This document shows positions 1 through 8,857 of a DNA stretch of 58,278 nt, in pieces. The stretch lies in contig JAIBAK010000019.1 of NCBI GenBank assembly GCA_019695215.1, positions 1 through 58,278 of the forward strand, in the 5' to 3' direction. The notes under the pieces were generated by a model, which searched no databases, had not been told where the DNA came from, and saw nothing but the letters and a program-made list of their open reading frames with translations. Positions within the stretch are counted from its first letter, which is position 1. Every line of letters begins with the position of its first letter. A program made the translations under genes and the position numbers. The DNA comes from Bacteroidia bacterium. Lineage in GTDB: Bacteria; Bacteroidota; Bacteroidia; UKL13-3.

Positions 1-281
1 AAGCCGACTCGGTAGCAGCCCTTACTCCGTATTGCATTATGGAGGTGAAAAATAAAAACGGAGAAAAAAACACCCTGCGTATTTTTTATAAAGGCATTGA
101 TGAACGTACCATGCAGCAGTTTGATGAAAAAACCAAACAGCCCCTTTCCATTGACCCAGAAAGGTATTTTGCCCTGCTCAATGGCGAAAAAAACTTAGTA
201 ATTATTCAGCAATACGTTTTTGGTAACCTGCTGCGCTCTTACAGCGATTTTCTGGCAACAGAAACACAGGCCCGGAAGTAA
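1..281 (+). CDS. C-terminal end of a DUF4340-like protein (partial)
   Basis: The reading frame is open from base 3 to the TAA at 279-281, so this is the last ~92 residues of a gene that starts before the window. An internal ATG lies at 39 but the frame upstream stays open and protein-like, so it is not taken as the start. The tail contains KNTLRIFYKGIDE and a later run reading INGEKNLVIIQQYVFGNLL-like, which resembles the end of Bacteroidota DUF4340 proteins, a family of unknown biochemical role often found beside gliding/ABC-exporter genes. That assignment is from memory of the family pattern and is tentative. No terminator hairpin follows; a transposase relic starts 20 bases on. Confidence 0.5.
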   Translation, partial: ADSVAALTPYCIMEVKNKNGEKNTLRIFYKGIDERTMQQFDEKTKQPLSIDPERYFALLNGEKNLVIIQQYVFGNLLRSYSDFLATETQARK

Positions 282-301
282 TTTTTCTACTTTTAAAATG
301 T

Positions 302-478
302 ACTGTTTTCGGGGATGCTTACAGAGCAGCTATTGCTTACAACCTGAAAAAATGGTTGAACTATAACCCCAAAAAAGTAAAAGCAGGGGTAATGATGAAA
401 TTAAGGGAAGAAGTTTCTCTACTAAAAAACGATTTAAAACGGTTTATTTACTTTCAATTGGAGCACTCCAAAATTTAA
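302..478 (+). pseudogene. C-terminal relic of an IS1182/IS5-type transposase
   Basis: An open stretch without a start codon translates to about 58 residues beginning TVFGDAYRAAIAYNLKKWLN and ends in TAA at 476-478. The motif of an aromatic/Gly, then A-I-A-x-N-L-K-K-x-L, is the characteristic C-terminal end of DDE transposases of the IS1182/IS5 groups. The rest of the transposase (DDE core) is absent from the flanking sequence. N-terminal pieces that look like the same family lie at 8087-8176 and 8969-9070. It is a dead fragment, too short and start-less to be expressed. Confidence 0.6.
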
Positions 479-823
479 AACATCAAAATGGTGAACTCAA
501 AATAAAAATGCCTTAAAACCGCTTTATGAAAGCCGCTTTTCCTATTTTAAACTGAGTTGTGCAACGGTTACCCATGTTAGCGGTTCGTGCTTCTTCCGTC
601 CGTGTCAACTTGAACTGTCCAGTTAATGTCTGAAATAAACTGTCCGATTGCTTGTCTGTCGCGGGTTGTGTGATTGCAAAAAAATTAAAACACCGAAGGG
701 TGGGAGAAAAAATAACTGAATTTCTTCTTGGGTAGATGAAAAGCACACTCTTTTGCAAGCTTTGGTCTGAGAGTTGGCTTGTGCGGCTTGCAAATGTGTG
801 TGCTTTTGTGCAGTGGCTCTTCA
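479..823. other. Gene-free stretch downstream of the giant helicase gene
   Basis: No credible gene is seen. It holds the distal flank of the transposase relic, a GTTAGCGG motif at about 572-580 that recurs in reverse complement (CCGCTAAC) at the starts of the two repeats at 7977 and 8858, phrases such as GAACTGTCC that recur near 7868, and the left arm of an 18-bp inverted repeat. A minus-strand open frame covers part of it (513-827) but its translation has no protein-like pattern and it depends on the repeat-like flank. Confidence 0.5.
677..694. repeat. 18-bp inverted repeat, left arm
   Basis: CAAAAAAATTAAAACACC; its exact reverse complement is at 7817-7834. The pair encloses the 6.85-kb helicase gene, with the left arm 129 bases past its stop and the right arm 141 bases before its start codon. 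Confidence 0.7.
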
Positions 824-3800
824 TCATAATTTGAATTGAATGTCTATTGCTGTTGAACTATCCTTCACCAAATATTTTTTTTCCGCTAAGTGATAAACAT
901 TTACAAGTTGATGCTTGTTAGTGAAAATGTTTTTTTCAATGTGATTTATTTCATTGAAAAGTTTTTGCTCAATATCCGAAGATTGAATTGTAATTTCAGT
1001 AAGGTTGATTCCTAAGAGATTTTCAATAAAATATTCAATGCTTCCAAAATGGTCTTTGTGAATCTTGTATAGCTTTTCAATTCCTTGTGTGTGTTCATCC
1101 GGGTATAGAATGATCAAGTAATCCATTGCTCTGCTGATTGCAACATTTATCAAATAGTGTTTGTGTAGGAATAACCTAGCATCAGATGAAATTGAATAAT
1201 TTGAAGGATTCATTAAGAAGAAAACCAAATCACATTCGTCACCTTGGAAACCGTGAACTGTGTCTGTAATGACTTTCATTTTGTGATTCAAAGTGAGTGA
1301 TTCAATCATTTTGTTTACAAGTGTTGCTTGTGAACGGTAAGGACAAATAATTCCAATAGTCCAATCTTCATCTTTATCAGTGAGAGAAGAATCAAACTTT
1401 CTTATCAATTCCAAAAGCAGAAGTGCTGAGTAAAGATGATAAGGGCTTTGTCTTAACTTCTCAGGTCTGTAAACAGATTCATCCAAGTTGACAGGAAAAC
1501 GAATAATAGATATTGGTTTAATGCCAAGAGATGCAAAACCTTTCGGCAAAGATTTTATTTGTGTTGTTCCATTTAAACGATGGTGAGATAATTTGCCACC
1601 GTAAGAAAAATGACTGAAAAGTTTTCCAATGTTTTCAGTGCTTCTGTATTGAGTTTTTAAATTCTGTATTTTATCTCCATACCTTGGAATCATAGCTTGT
1701 TCCTCCTCAATGAAACTATCAAGTCCAATCATTGAGTAAATATTTTCTTCCTTCTCAAAATCGGCTGGCAAATCTTCATCTGAAATTGTAATAACTGGTG
1801 GAATTTGTTTTGGGTCACCACCAATTAAAAATTTCGTTTGTGAACCGTCTGTTTTTTCAAAACATTTCATCAAACCAAAAGCAATGTAGGTTACAGGAAT
1901 CATTGATGCTTCGTCAAAGATTATGTAATCCCAATCTGTATCACACATTCGGATTTTGATTTCCTTTTCTGAAACAATTCTATCAATGAATTCTTCATAG
2001 GGGAATCTTTGAATCGTTGCTACAACTGTACATCTGCTGTAATAAGAAAACAAAAACGAATTGGCATCTTTTAAAACTTCGTTTTGAATCAACTCCTCAT
2101 TAAAGGTCGCACCATATCTAACAAGCCAATCATAGTCGTCTCTTGATTTGTCAAAGATTTTATGAGCAACAACATCAGCTGCTTTGTTGGTCGGTGTAAG
2201 AATCAGAATTTTTGCTTGTGGCTCATTCTGCATTATCTCTATTACTCTATTTACAATTGTTGTTGTCTTGCCTGTTCCTGGCGGCCCAAAAATAAATTGA
2301 ATATTCTCTGTTAAATTGTCTTTGATGCTGTATGTCGGTTCCCACTGTTTATCATATCCTAATTTTCTAAAAGAGTTTAATAATTTTTGAAGTAAATCAA
2401 GTGAACGGGAAAATCTTAATTCAATTCGCTTTATTTCCTTTTTAATATCAATGCCTCGTAAGTCATTTGGGTTTGCAAGAATTGCTAAAACAGTTTGCCC
2501 TTTCTTCGATACTCCTTGAATTTTCACATCAATCGGACTTCCCGTATCTCTATAAAACTTTGCATGAAAGTCAGCACAAAATTCTAAGGTTGGCGTAACA
2601 GTTCTGTTTGGGTCACGAAGGATTATAATTCTTTCAGAATCTTCTTCCTTTTCAGCAGCGAAAAATGAAATTTCTTTTTCGGGTGAAGTTGAATCGGCTT
2701 CAGCAGCATGTAAACATTCTAATTGCAGAAAATCAATAAACCACTTGTAAGAATATTTTTCCCTACCTAAACTTTCTTTCAAATCTTTTTTCTCAGCAAG
2801 TAGCTCGGCTTTCTCTTTTAACTTCTCTAATTCTTCTCTTAGCGATTCATCAATGTTTAACATTGGTGTTTCAAGCATTTCCCGTATTCTCAACTTGTAT
2901 GCCTCATGCAAAACAATCAACTCTTTGATTGCATCTTCGGGTAATAAATTTCTTTGTATGAGTTGAACTTTAATTTCATCAAAAGAAAATTTTGAAGATA
3001 CATAAACTGTATTCTCTCTGTTTACATATCCATCAGTGAATGAAGTTTTGATTTCCTGACTATCCAAATAAAGAACTGTAGGAATTACATCGGTAAATTT
3101 TATTGAGTATTGAGCGAACTTTGTTTTCCATTCCAAATAAAATTTCTCATTCCATTCATGTGCAAGTGTTTCAAGTTTATCAAAATCGGTAACAGGAATT
3201 ATTTCAATCTTTTTCAGAATTGATTTTATCTCTGGGGAATCAATAAATAGGGTAGCATCATAAATATTTTGTGAAATTGATTTTACAAGCTCTGATTTGT
3301 CAACACCATTTGCAGTAATATTTTGACTTGAAGTAAAGTCCAAATAATAATCCTGATTAGCGTTTAGAGTTTCCAAAGAGTATTTCAACTCTTGATTCAA
3401 TACGGGCAAAGGATAGGTAGTTAACTTTTGATTCAAAACTTTTCTTGTAACCTCCTTAATGACATCAAATCTTTTGTCGGCAACTGAAATTGAAAAATCT
3501 TGTCCTGAACTGTAACAAACAATTAAAGTGTTTGCCAATAGTTGAGTTGGTATAGAATCTAATTCCGCAACTTCAAATTTATCTCTGTAGGTTTCATCCA
3601 AAAGAAATCTTCTCAAACGAACAATTTTGGAAATGCCTGTTTGAACACCTAAAGATGAAAGTACATTGAGTTTTTTAATCTCAGTTTCCTTATCAATACT
3701 ATTCCTTCTCCAATCATCAATATGTTTCGGGAGTTCTTCCTCTTGCTTGTAGGCAAAGTTTGAACTTACCTTATGCTGAATTTCAAAACCAAAAATTGAA

Positions 3801-6800
3801 CTCCAACTTTGATTGAATTGTAAAGAATCACTTCTCACATTGGCTGCTTCAATCAATTCAAGAAGTTCAATCTGCTCATTATCACTTAAACCTTCTTTTA
3901 ATTGTGGACTTGAAAATGAACTACCAATAATATGTGGATGGAGATAAAGTTTTGTGCTGTCAACTTCAAATACTGGCTTGTTTGAACTCAGTTTGAGAAT
4001 GTCTTTTACACCCGAAAATTCTTGTGGCAAATAACATTCACTTTTAAACAAACCGAAATCTGAAACTGAAATTCCAAAACTGCCATCAATGCTTTTAGTT
4101 GTTTCGCCTGACTTAATCTTAAAACTTTTTACTGAAATATTTTCGTCTGCAAATTTTCTGTAAAGAAGAATGAATGCAAGTTGTGCAGCATTTGAAAGGT
4201 GTCCGTTTTTTTTGTAGTCAGCGTTTAGCTTTTGAAATATATCTTTCTTATCGACTTCATTGCTGAGATTGAAAAGTGATAACAGTTTTAATTTCTCAAC
4301 CGAAATTTCGGCTGCAAGAGATTCCAAAACTTTTTCTAAAAAAGCTACTTTGTTCAAATCATCTTGCTTAAACAACTCTGATAGTAGAATACTATACCCA
4401 TTGTTCTCACCGAAATAAATATTGTTTGCGTTTAATCCTTGAAGGTTGTTAAGAGAAAATGTTTCTCCTTCTGTTTGCTTGAATAAAATTTTTGCAGTTA
4501 AAATCTCGGTTGCCTTTTGTCTATCACTGATTGATAATGCCGTTTTTACAATATCGCTTAACTGATTAATTGAGTTTTTGTTTTCCTGTTCCACAATAAG
4601 ATTTGGGTGCTTATTGATGAATTCAAATTTCACATTATCATCTTCTGACAAAATAATTCCGCAAAGCAAATGTGTTCTGTCCCTGTCTTTGAAATCAAAT
4701 TCAGCGATTAAATATTTCGACAGTTCACTATCCTTTAAATAGATAAAATCACTCAACGATTTTATGACTGGAGCAACTACCAACTCAGCATGATTCTCAG
4801 AAACATATTTTTTCAAATCGTCTGACTGTATGTTGCCAATTTGTTTTTCATTCTCTGCAATCGGTCTGAAAATTATTTTTGTTTCCTTGGGCTGTAAAAT
4901 AAATTTTTCAAGCAGGTCAAGCTTTGCCGCTGCACATGTTTTAGCTAATGCATCAACTTCGGCAGGAGTTATTTCTATTTCACTTGATAGTGTCAATGCT
5001 GACAAATCCGAAACTGGAAGTTGAAATGGCGGTTGTTTGAGATAGGGTAGAACTCTTTTGTCGGGAAATTTCTTCTGAAAATATTTAGCGAATATTTCTT
5101 TCGCCTTTTGGTAATCTTCATCAGACAATGCATACAAGTCGGGTGAATAAAATATATCATCGCTTGCTTTATAGAATTCGTTGTCAATTAAAATATGCTT
5201 TCTATCCGAAAGCATTTCTCTTTGATTGGTTTCTTGTTGGAGTTTTGTAATTTCTTCAAAGAAGTGAGAGGGAATGCTTTTGATATACCCTGTCTTATCC
5301 TCTGTGAATTTATCCCATAGTGGAATTACAATACTTGTAAAAACTGTTTTGTCGTCAGGAACTAAGTATCTATCCAATTCTTCAAAGTGTTCCTTCTCGT
5401 CAATGCAAAAAGATTTCAGCCAAGATTTTTGAGTGTCTTTAATTAATTGTCCAAGTTCAACTGTGTAGCCAAGTTTGTTGTTGAACAATCTCAGAAGTTT
5501 CATTCGCTTGTTCCTTGTCTCTGCATTTTCATTTCTGTTTGGTGCTTCTAAAGTTGTAAATATTTTTTTCTTTTCCTCTATGGTGAATTGTGTTTTCTCA
5601 AAACCATAACTCAGTAATTTAATCAACTCAGCAGATTCAAAATATTCAAGTATCTGAACAGTATTTAAGAATTTGTAAAGCGATTCGTATTGCGAAAGTG
5701 ATTGCTTGGATAGTATGAAACCTGCTTTTCTTATCTCAATTGAAATTTCATCTATCCTATTGAATTGTATTAAGTGATTGGAATATTCAGGGTTGGTTTT
5801 TAAATCATCAATGCTCAGAAAATTTCCATCTTCAAATTCAAACACCTTAATCTTTGACAAATTTTCTTTTAACACCTCCTCTGATTTTTCGCTTACAATG
5901 GCAGTGTCAATTTCAGTAAGTGTAGCAAAAGCGTTTTCGCTATTGTTACCAATAAATTTATTGATTTCTGAAAATGCGTTGGGTGTTTTTAAAAAATCAA
6001 CAATCGAAAAGGTTGAAATTCCTAACTTGCTTATGGCGGGTAATTTCAATACCGAATCATCACTCCAATAAAACCAATAAAGGTCAGTTACAAATGATGT
6101 TGAATCAATTGGGATTTTTGTTGTCTTGATTTTGACCTTAGAGGAATCATTTATTAATTCAAAACTATAATTTGATTTGACTGGAATGTTTTCCTTTAAG
6201 AATTTGTGAATTGGCTCAACCAATGGTTTGTTTATCCATTGCCGGTTTGGTTCTTTGCTTTCATCTGAGAGAAGTAAGTTGGAATATATTTCCTTGAATT
6301 TTTCTTTGTCTGTTTCATTAGTTGAATTTGCACAAGAAGTAAGATAATCCGTTAACGTTTTCGCAAAAGTGTAAAGCAGTCGTTCATTTATTCCAAACTT
6401 TTCCTGACTTCCAATGTGTAATGAGGTTCTGTGTGATGCTTTGTAAAAAGCGTTAGAATGAATTATGAATTTTAGGTTGTGCTTTTCCTCACTCAATGGG
6501 AAATACAAATAAAAGTTTGGGGCATTTTTAAATACCTCCTCAGCTCTTACAAAAGAAGTAAATCCCATCAAGAATTGGATGTCTGAATCTTTTTCTGCTA
6601 ACTTTATTTCATCCGCAGAAAGATTTTCCGTTTTGTCAAATCGAATCCAGTTGTATTTTTCCTTGTCTTTTTCTTTTGAAATGGTGAACGGTAAAAATTT
6701 TAAGTCAACACTTTCAAGTTCCTCTTTATTAAGGTTCATGTGTTTTAAACCTCTTGTATTGAGTTGCGATGTGTGATTCAAGACAGAAAGAGAAAACCTT

Positions 6801-7675
6801 AAACCTTCTTTGAGATTTGCATCTTGCAAATGGTTTTTCTTGTCCTCTCCAAGTCGGATAAAAAACAATGACCCCTCTTGAAATTCCTCCACAGGAATCT
6901 CAGATGAATATTTGTTCAACCATCTTGAAAGGACTTTTATTTCTTCTGAGGCAAATGGAGAAGTGATTTCCTTGTATTGTATGTCCTTGATTGTTTCGTT
7001 TGGTTGACAAGGAAAATTTGTGATTAAAATTTTGAATAACCAGGGTTCATTTCCTGATATTTCCCATTCTGTGGGGGAAACAGATTTGTATTGTTGTGGA
7101 GTAGGTTGAATCTCCTCACCATTCAAACTAAAAAGTGCTTTCAATTCTGAGTTCTTCCAACTAAATAGAACAGGTCCGTAATTTTTATTTAATAGCTCTT
7201 CAAGTCCGTTGTCCTTACCAACTAATCGATGAGCCAACTTAAAACCAATTCCAAACTTTCCGATTGTGTGTTCTTCTGAACTCTTGGTAGAAACTCCAAC
7301 ATTTAAAATTGAACGGACTGAAGCAAAATCAAATTGCTTCCCGTTGTTGAGCACAAGTAAATATTCATTACCATCAAGTTCATCTTTACCCCAAAACATT
7401 GCAAATCTGCTGCTGTTTGCATCGACTGAGTTTTGAAGAAATTCATAAACTGCTTGAGCATCTCTTGCCATGTCAAGAAATCCTTCAAGAAATCCTCTGA
7501 TGCCGTCAGTTTGAAGTTTCTCCTTGTCGCCATGTGTAATGCTGAAATATCCCCACTTTTTGTTTTCCCCGTCTGTATGAGTTACTCCAATAAAGTGTTC
7601 GTCACGGTTTGAACCATGTCCGTTTACTTGCTCTTTATAGAAAGTCCGATACTGACGAATATCTTTAATTTTCAT
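824..7675 (-). CDS. Giant sacsin/Hsp90-type ATPase fused to UPF1-like SF1 helicase
   Basis: A 2,283-residue protein, probably cytoplasmic (no signal peptide or membrane segment). Residues ~60-170 form a GHKL ATPase of the sacsin/NOV type: N-box E78-x3-N82-x2-D85-A86, a degenerate second box NNGK (~110), and glycine box IGKFGIGFK (138-146). Residues ~300-1750 show no domain I recognise. The C-terminal third is a superfamily 1B helicase of the UPF1/DNA2 kind: motif I GPPGTGKT (1797), motif II DEAS (1921), GGDPKQIPP (~1950), CPYRSQ (~2110), HGFQGDE (2141) and VAISRA (R2182). A tail after 2200 includes NVYHLAEKKY; no nuclease motif was found. ATP hydrolysis and nucleic-acid translocation are expected; substrate unknown. 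The ATG at 7675 starts the region of homology. A+T-rich, single gene between IS relics and inverted repeats: likely horizontally acquired. A defence role is inferred, not shown. Confidence 0.9.
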   Translation of the reverse strand: MKIKDIRQYRTFYKEQVNGHGSNRDEHFIGVTHTDGENKKWGYFSITHGDKEKLQTDGIRGFLEGFLDMARDAQAVYEFLQNSVDANSSRFAMFWGKDELDGNEYLLVLNNGKQFDFASVRSILNVGVSTKSSEEHTIGKFGIGFKLAHRLVGKDNGLEELLNKNYGPVLFSWKNSELKALFSLNGEEIQPTPQQYKSVSPTEWEISGNEPWLFKILITNFPCQPNETIKDIQYKEITSPFASEEIKVLSRWLNKYSSEIPVEEFQEGSLFFIRLGEDKKNHLQDANLKEGLRFSLSVLNHTSQLNTRGLKHMNLNKEELESVDLKFLPFTISKEKDKEKYNWIRFDKTENLSADEIKLAEKDSDIQFLMGFTSFVRAEEVFKNAPNFYLYFPLSEEKHNLKFIIHSNAFYKASHRTSLHIGSQEKFGINERLLYTFAKTLTDYLTSCANSTNETDKEKFKEIYSNLLLSDESKEPNRQWINKPLVEPIHKFLKENIPVKSNYSFELINDSSKVKIKTTKIPIDSTSFVTDLYWFYWSDDSVLKLPAISKLGISTFSIVDFLKTPNAFSEINKFIGNNSENAFATLTEIDTAIVSEKSEEVLKENLSKIKVFEFEDGNFLSIDDLKTNPEYSNHLIQFNRIDEISIEIRKAGFILSKQSLSQYESLYKFLNTVQILEYFESAELIKLLSYGFEKTQFTIEEKKKIFTTLEAPNRNENAETRNKRMKLLRLFNNKLGYTVELGQLIKDTQKSWLKSFCIDEKEHFEELDRYLVPDDKTVFTSIVIPLWDKFTEDKTGYIKSIPSHFFEEITKLQQETNQREMLSDRKHILIDNEFYKASDDIFYSPDLYALSDEDYQKAKEIFAKYFQKKFPDKRVLPYLKQPPFQLPVSDLSALTLSSEIEITPAEVDALAKTCAAAKLDLLEKFILQPKETKIIFRPIAENEKQIGNIQSDDLKKYVSENHAELVVAPVIKSLSDFIYLKDSELSKYLIAEFDFKDRDRTHLLCGIILSEDDNVKFEFINKHPNLIVEQENKNSINQLSDIVKTALSISDRQKATEILTAKILFKQTEGETFSLNNLQGLNANNIYFGENNGYSILLSELFKQDDLNKVAFLEKVLESLAAEISVEKLKLLSLFNLSNEVDKKDIFQKLNADYKKNGHLSNAAQLAFILLYRKFADENISVKSFKIKSGETTKSIDGSFGISVSDFGLFKSECYLPQEFSGVKDILKLSSNKPVFEVDSTKLYLHPHIIGSSFSSPQLKEGLSDNEQIELLELIEAANVRSDSLQFNQSWSSIFGFEIQHKVSSNFAYKQEEELPKHIDDWRRNSIDKETEIKKLNVLSSLGVQTGISKIVRLRRFLLDETYRDKFEVAELDSIPTQLLANTLIVCYSSGQDFSISVADKRFDVIKEVTRKVLNQKLTTYPLPVLNQELKYSLETLNANQDYYLDFTSSQNITANGVDKSELVKSISQNIYDATLFIDSPEIKSILKKIEIIPVTDFDKLETLAHEWNEKFYLEWKTKFAQYSIKFTDVIPTVLYLDSQEIKTSFTDGYVNRENTVYVSSKFSFDEIKVQLIQRNLLPEDAIKELIVLHEAYKLRIREMLETPMLNIDESLREELEKLKEKAELLAEKKDLKESLGREKYSYKWFIDFLQLECLHAAEADSTSPEKEISFFAAEKEEDSERIIILRDPNRTVTPTLEFCADFHAKFYRDTGSPIDVKIQGVSKKGQTVLAILANPNDLRGIDIKKEIKRIELRFSRSLDLLQKLLNSFRKLGYDKQWEPTYSIKDNLTENIQFIFGPPGTGKTTTIVNRVIEIMQNEPQAKILILTPTNKAADVVAHKIFDKSRDDYDWLVRYGATFNEELIQNEVLKDANSFLFSYYSRCTVVATIQRFPYEEFIDRIVSEKEIKIRMCDTDWDYIIFDEASMIPVTYIAFGLMKCFEKTDGSQTKFLIGGDPKQIPPVITISDEDLPADFEKEENIYSMIGLDSFIEEEQAMIPRYGDKIQNLKTQYRSTENIGKLFSHFSYGGKLSHHRLNGTTQIKSLPKGFASLGIKPISIIRFPVNLDESVYRPEKLRQSPYHLYSALLLLELIRKFDSSLTDKDEDWTIGIICPYRSQATLVNKMIESLTLNHKMKVITDTVHGFQGDECDLVFFLMNPSNYSISSDARLFLHKHYLINVAISRAMDYLIILYPDEHTQGIEKLYKIHKDHFGSIEYFIENLLGINLTEITIQSSDIEQKLFNEINHIEKNIFTNKHQLVNVYHLAEKKYLVKDSSTAIDIQFKL

Positions 7676-7683
7676 TGTTGTTA

Positions 7684-7691
7684 CGAATATA
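7684..7691 (-). promoter_or_regulatory. Possible -7 element of the helicase gene
   Basis: On the minus strand the sequence is TATATTCG, one base off the Bacteroidota -7 consensus TAnnTTTG, 8 bases before the ATG. No convincing -33 TTTG was found, so this is weak. Confidence 0.3.
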
Positions 7692-7717
7692 GATAGTGAG
7701 TGGAAAAAACCGGCTCT

Positions 7718-7764
7718 TTTGGGGTTGCCAGTGGGTCGACTTTTAGCGTGGCGGCAACCCCAAA
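7718..7764. repeat. Stem-loop upstream of the helicase gene
   Basis: Perfect 12-bp arms TTTGGGGTTGCC (7718-7729) and GGCAACCCCAAA (7753-7764) with a 23-base loop. It lies 43 bases before the start codon, at the place where regulatory sequence would be expected. Reading + it is not followed by a T-tract, so it does not look like a simple terminator. The rest of 7676-7976 has no gene. Confidence 0.5.
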
Positions 7765-7816
7765 TGTGCCGCTTGTGCGGTTGCCATAGAAATTCAAATT
7801 ATTTTTGTGAGGTGGG

Positions 7817-7834
7817 GGTGTTTTAATTTTTTTG
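7817..7834. repeat. 18-bp inverted repeat, right arm
   Basis: GGTGTTTTAATTTTTTTG, exact reverse complement of 677-694. Flanking bases do not extend the match. Confidence 0.7.
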
Positions 7835-7976
7835 TGCATAGCCATGAATGTCGGACTGTCCGCCAGAACTGTCCTGAAGTTATGTCTGTATGATGTTGTC
7901 CACCTGTCAAAATTTGTTGTCTTAAAGTTAATTGTCAGCCTGTCTGTTTAATGGTTACACTGTCCCAATAGCATGA

Positions 7977-8176
7977 CCGCTAACGTCAGAGTGTGAAAAA
8001 ACGTATCCACACTTTGCAAGGTAAAATTGGTGATAAAAACCGGGAATAGCAAATTCTTGTGGATGATTTTTTGCTGAGGACGCGCCATGGATCATATTCA
8101 ATCGCACAACCGGTTTCAGGTAACATTTGGCAGTATAGATGACAAGGTGGGAAGTTTACAACAAAACTTGATTTGA
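7977..8176 (+). mobile_element. IS1182-type left end with transposase N-terminal relic, copy 1
   Basis: Starts with CCGCTAACG, then about 100 non-coding bases, then ATG at 8087 opening a 29-codon frame that stops at 8176. The first ~20 residues read MDHIQSHNRFQVTFGSIDD, the conserved N-terminus of IS1182-type transposases (pattern xxNRxQxxxxSLDDxV). The first 174 bases (7977-8150) are almost identical to 8858-9032; after that the two copies diverge completely, so each is a truncated IS end. Confidence 0.6.
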
Positions 8177-8263
8177 AAAACTAATGTTTGATTAACCACA
8201 AAACTGTCTTTGGAGCACGAAACCCTGCCTTTTGGGTAGGTGCAACACGAGGACGAGTCGGGG

Positions 8264-8551
8264 CTATGTGTTCCATTGTCCGATGAGTTTTTTTAGTAGT
8301 AAAATGATTGTTGTCAGGATTATTGAAGTCGTCAGAATTGAAAGTATAATTGCTAATGATGATGGAAATATTCTTTGCCAAAGTCTGCTTGAAAAATTTA
8401 TTATTGTCGCTACCTCGTAACATATTTTCCCAAAGTTTGAATGGTTAGTTCCGTCTTCGTATCCAATTGATAGAAACCCGAGCAAAAGCCAAGCTAAAAA
8501 CAGCACAGCAAATACAACAACTAAATAAATACTAATATCCTTGCGAAGCAT
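8264..8551 (-). CDS. Small membrane protein, two transmembrane segments
   Basis: About 95 residues from the ATG at 8549-8551 (MLRKDISIYLVVVF...). Two hydrophobic segments are visible, at residues ~8-30 and ~65-85, with a hydrophilic loop between them containing NFGKICYEV, so both ends are probably on the same side of the inner membrane. No family is recognised. An upstream in-frame ATG at 8620 would add 23 polar residues before the first membrane segment; the shorter start is preferred because it gives a standard membrane-protein N-terminus and overlaps the end of the small upstream frame (stop 8532), as in translational coupling. It sits alone between two IS-end repeats, so it may be a passenger gene. 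Function unknown. Confidence 0.45.
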   Translation of the reverse strand: MLRKDISIYLVVVFAVLFLAWLLLGFLSIGYEDGTNHSNFGKICYEVATIINFSSRLWQRIFPSSLAIILSILTTSIILTTIILLLKKLIGQWNT

Positions 8552-8702
8552 ATGTGTGAATTTGTTGTTTGATTTCTGCTTCTGTAAAATGGTTAAACGA
8601 ATAAATGTTCTTGAGTGCATAAATGATTGCTTGTGCAGAATAAAGAAGGGTATATTCGTCTATACCTGAACTTGGACCTGTAATTAAGATTACTTTTTTC
8701 AT
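8532..8702 (-). pseudogene. Truncated short-chain dehydrogenase N-terminus (56 codons)
   Basis: From ATG at 8702 the frame reads MKKVILITGPSSGI, matching the start of short-chain dehydrogenase/reductases up to the nucleotide-binding TGxxxGI turn, and then continues into unrelated sequence (DEYTLLYSAQAIIYAL...) to a TAG at 8532-8534. The catalytic YxxxK is missing, so it cannot be an active dehydrogenase. It could instead be a small gene of its own that happens to share the phosphate-loop-like start. Its last 20 bases overlap the start of the membrane-protein gene. Confidence 0.4.
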
Positions 8703-8857
8703 TTTCTTCTTTGTTTAAAATTTATGGTACAAAGATGGGGTGATTGTCAGGGGTGGAGTTAATACGAAAACGGGTTAGTTGTATACAAATTCTCTTTTCG
8801 GTCTGTCAGCCAGATAAAAGCAATGTTTTTTGAAATTCGCACGGTTGTCAATGCTTG

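Noticed and set aside
570..582. GTTAGCGG motifs as integron attC core sites
   Set aside because: The consensus GTTRRRY is not met (C at the fifth-sixth position), no paired R''/L'' boxes with the right spacing were found, and no integrase is present. The motif recurs at edges of the IS fragments instead.
513..827. Minus-strand 104-codon open frame after the giant gene, overlapping its stop codon by 4 bases
   Set aside because: The translation (Ser/Thr/Arg-rich, no domain, no hydrophobic core) runs through flank sequence that recurs elsewhere as non-coding; no promoter or conservation evidence.
8181..8423. Overlapping frames around 8181-8423 (minus) and 8232-8420 (plus)
   Set aside because: Both compete with the two-helix membrane protein, whose hydrophobic pattern is protein-like; the alternatives have random composition.
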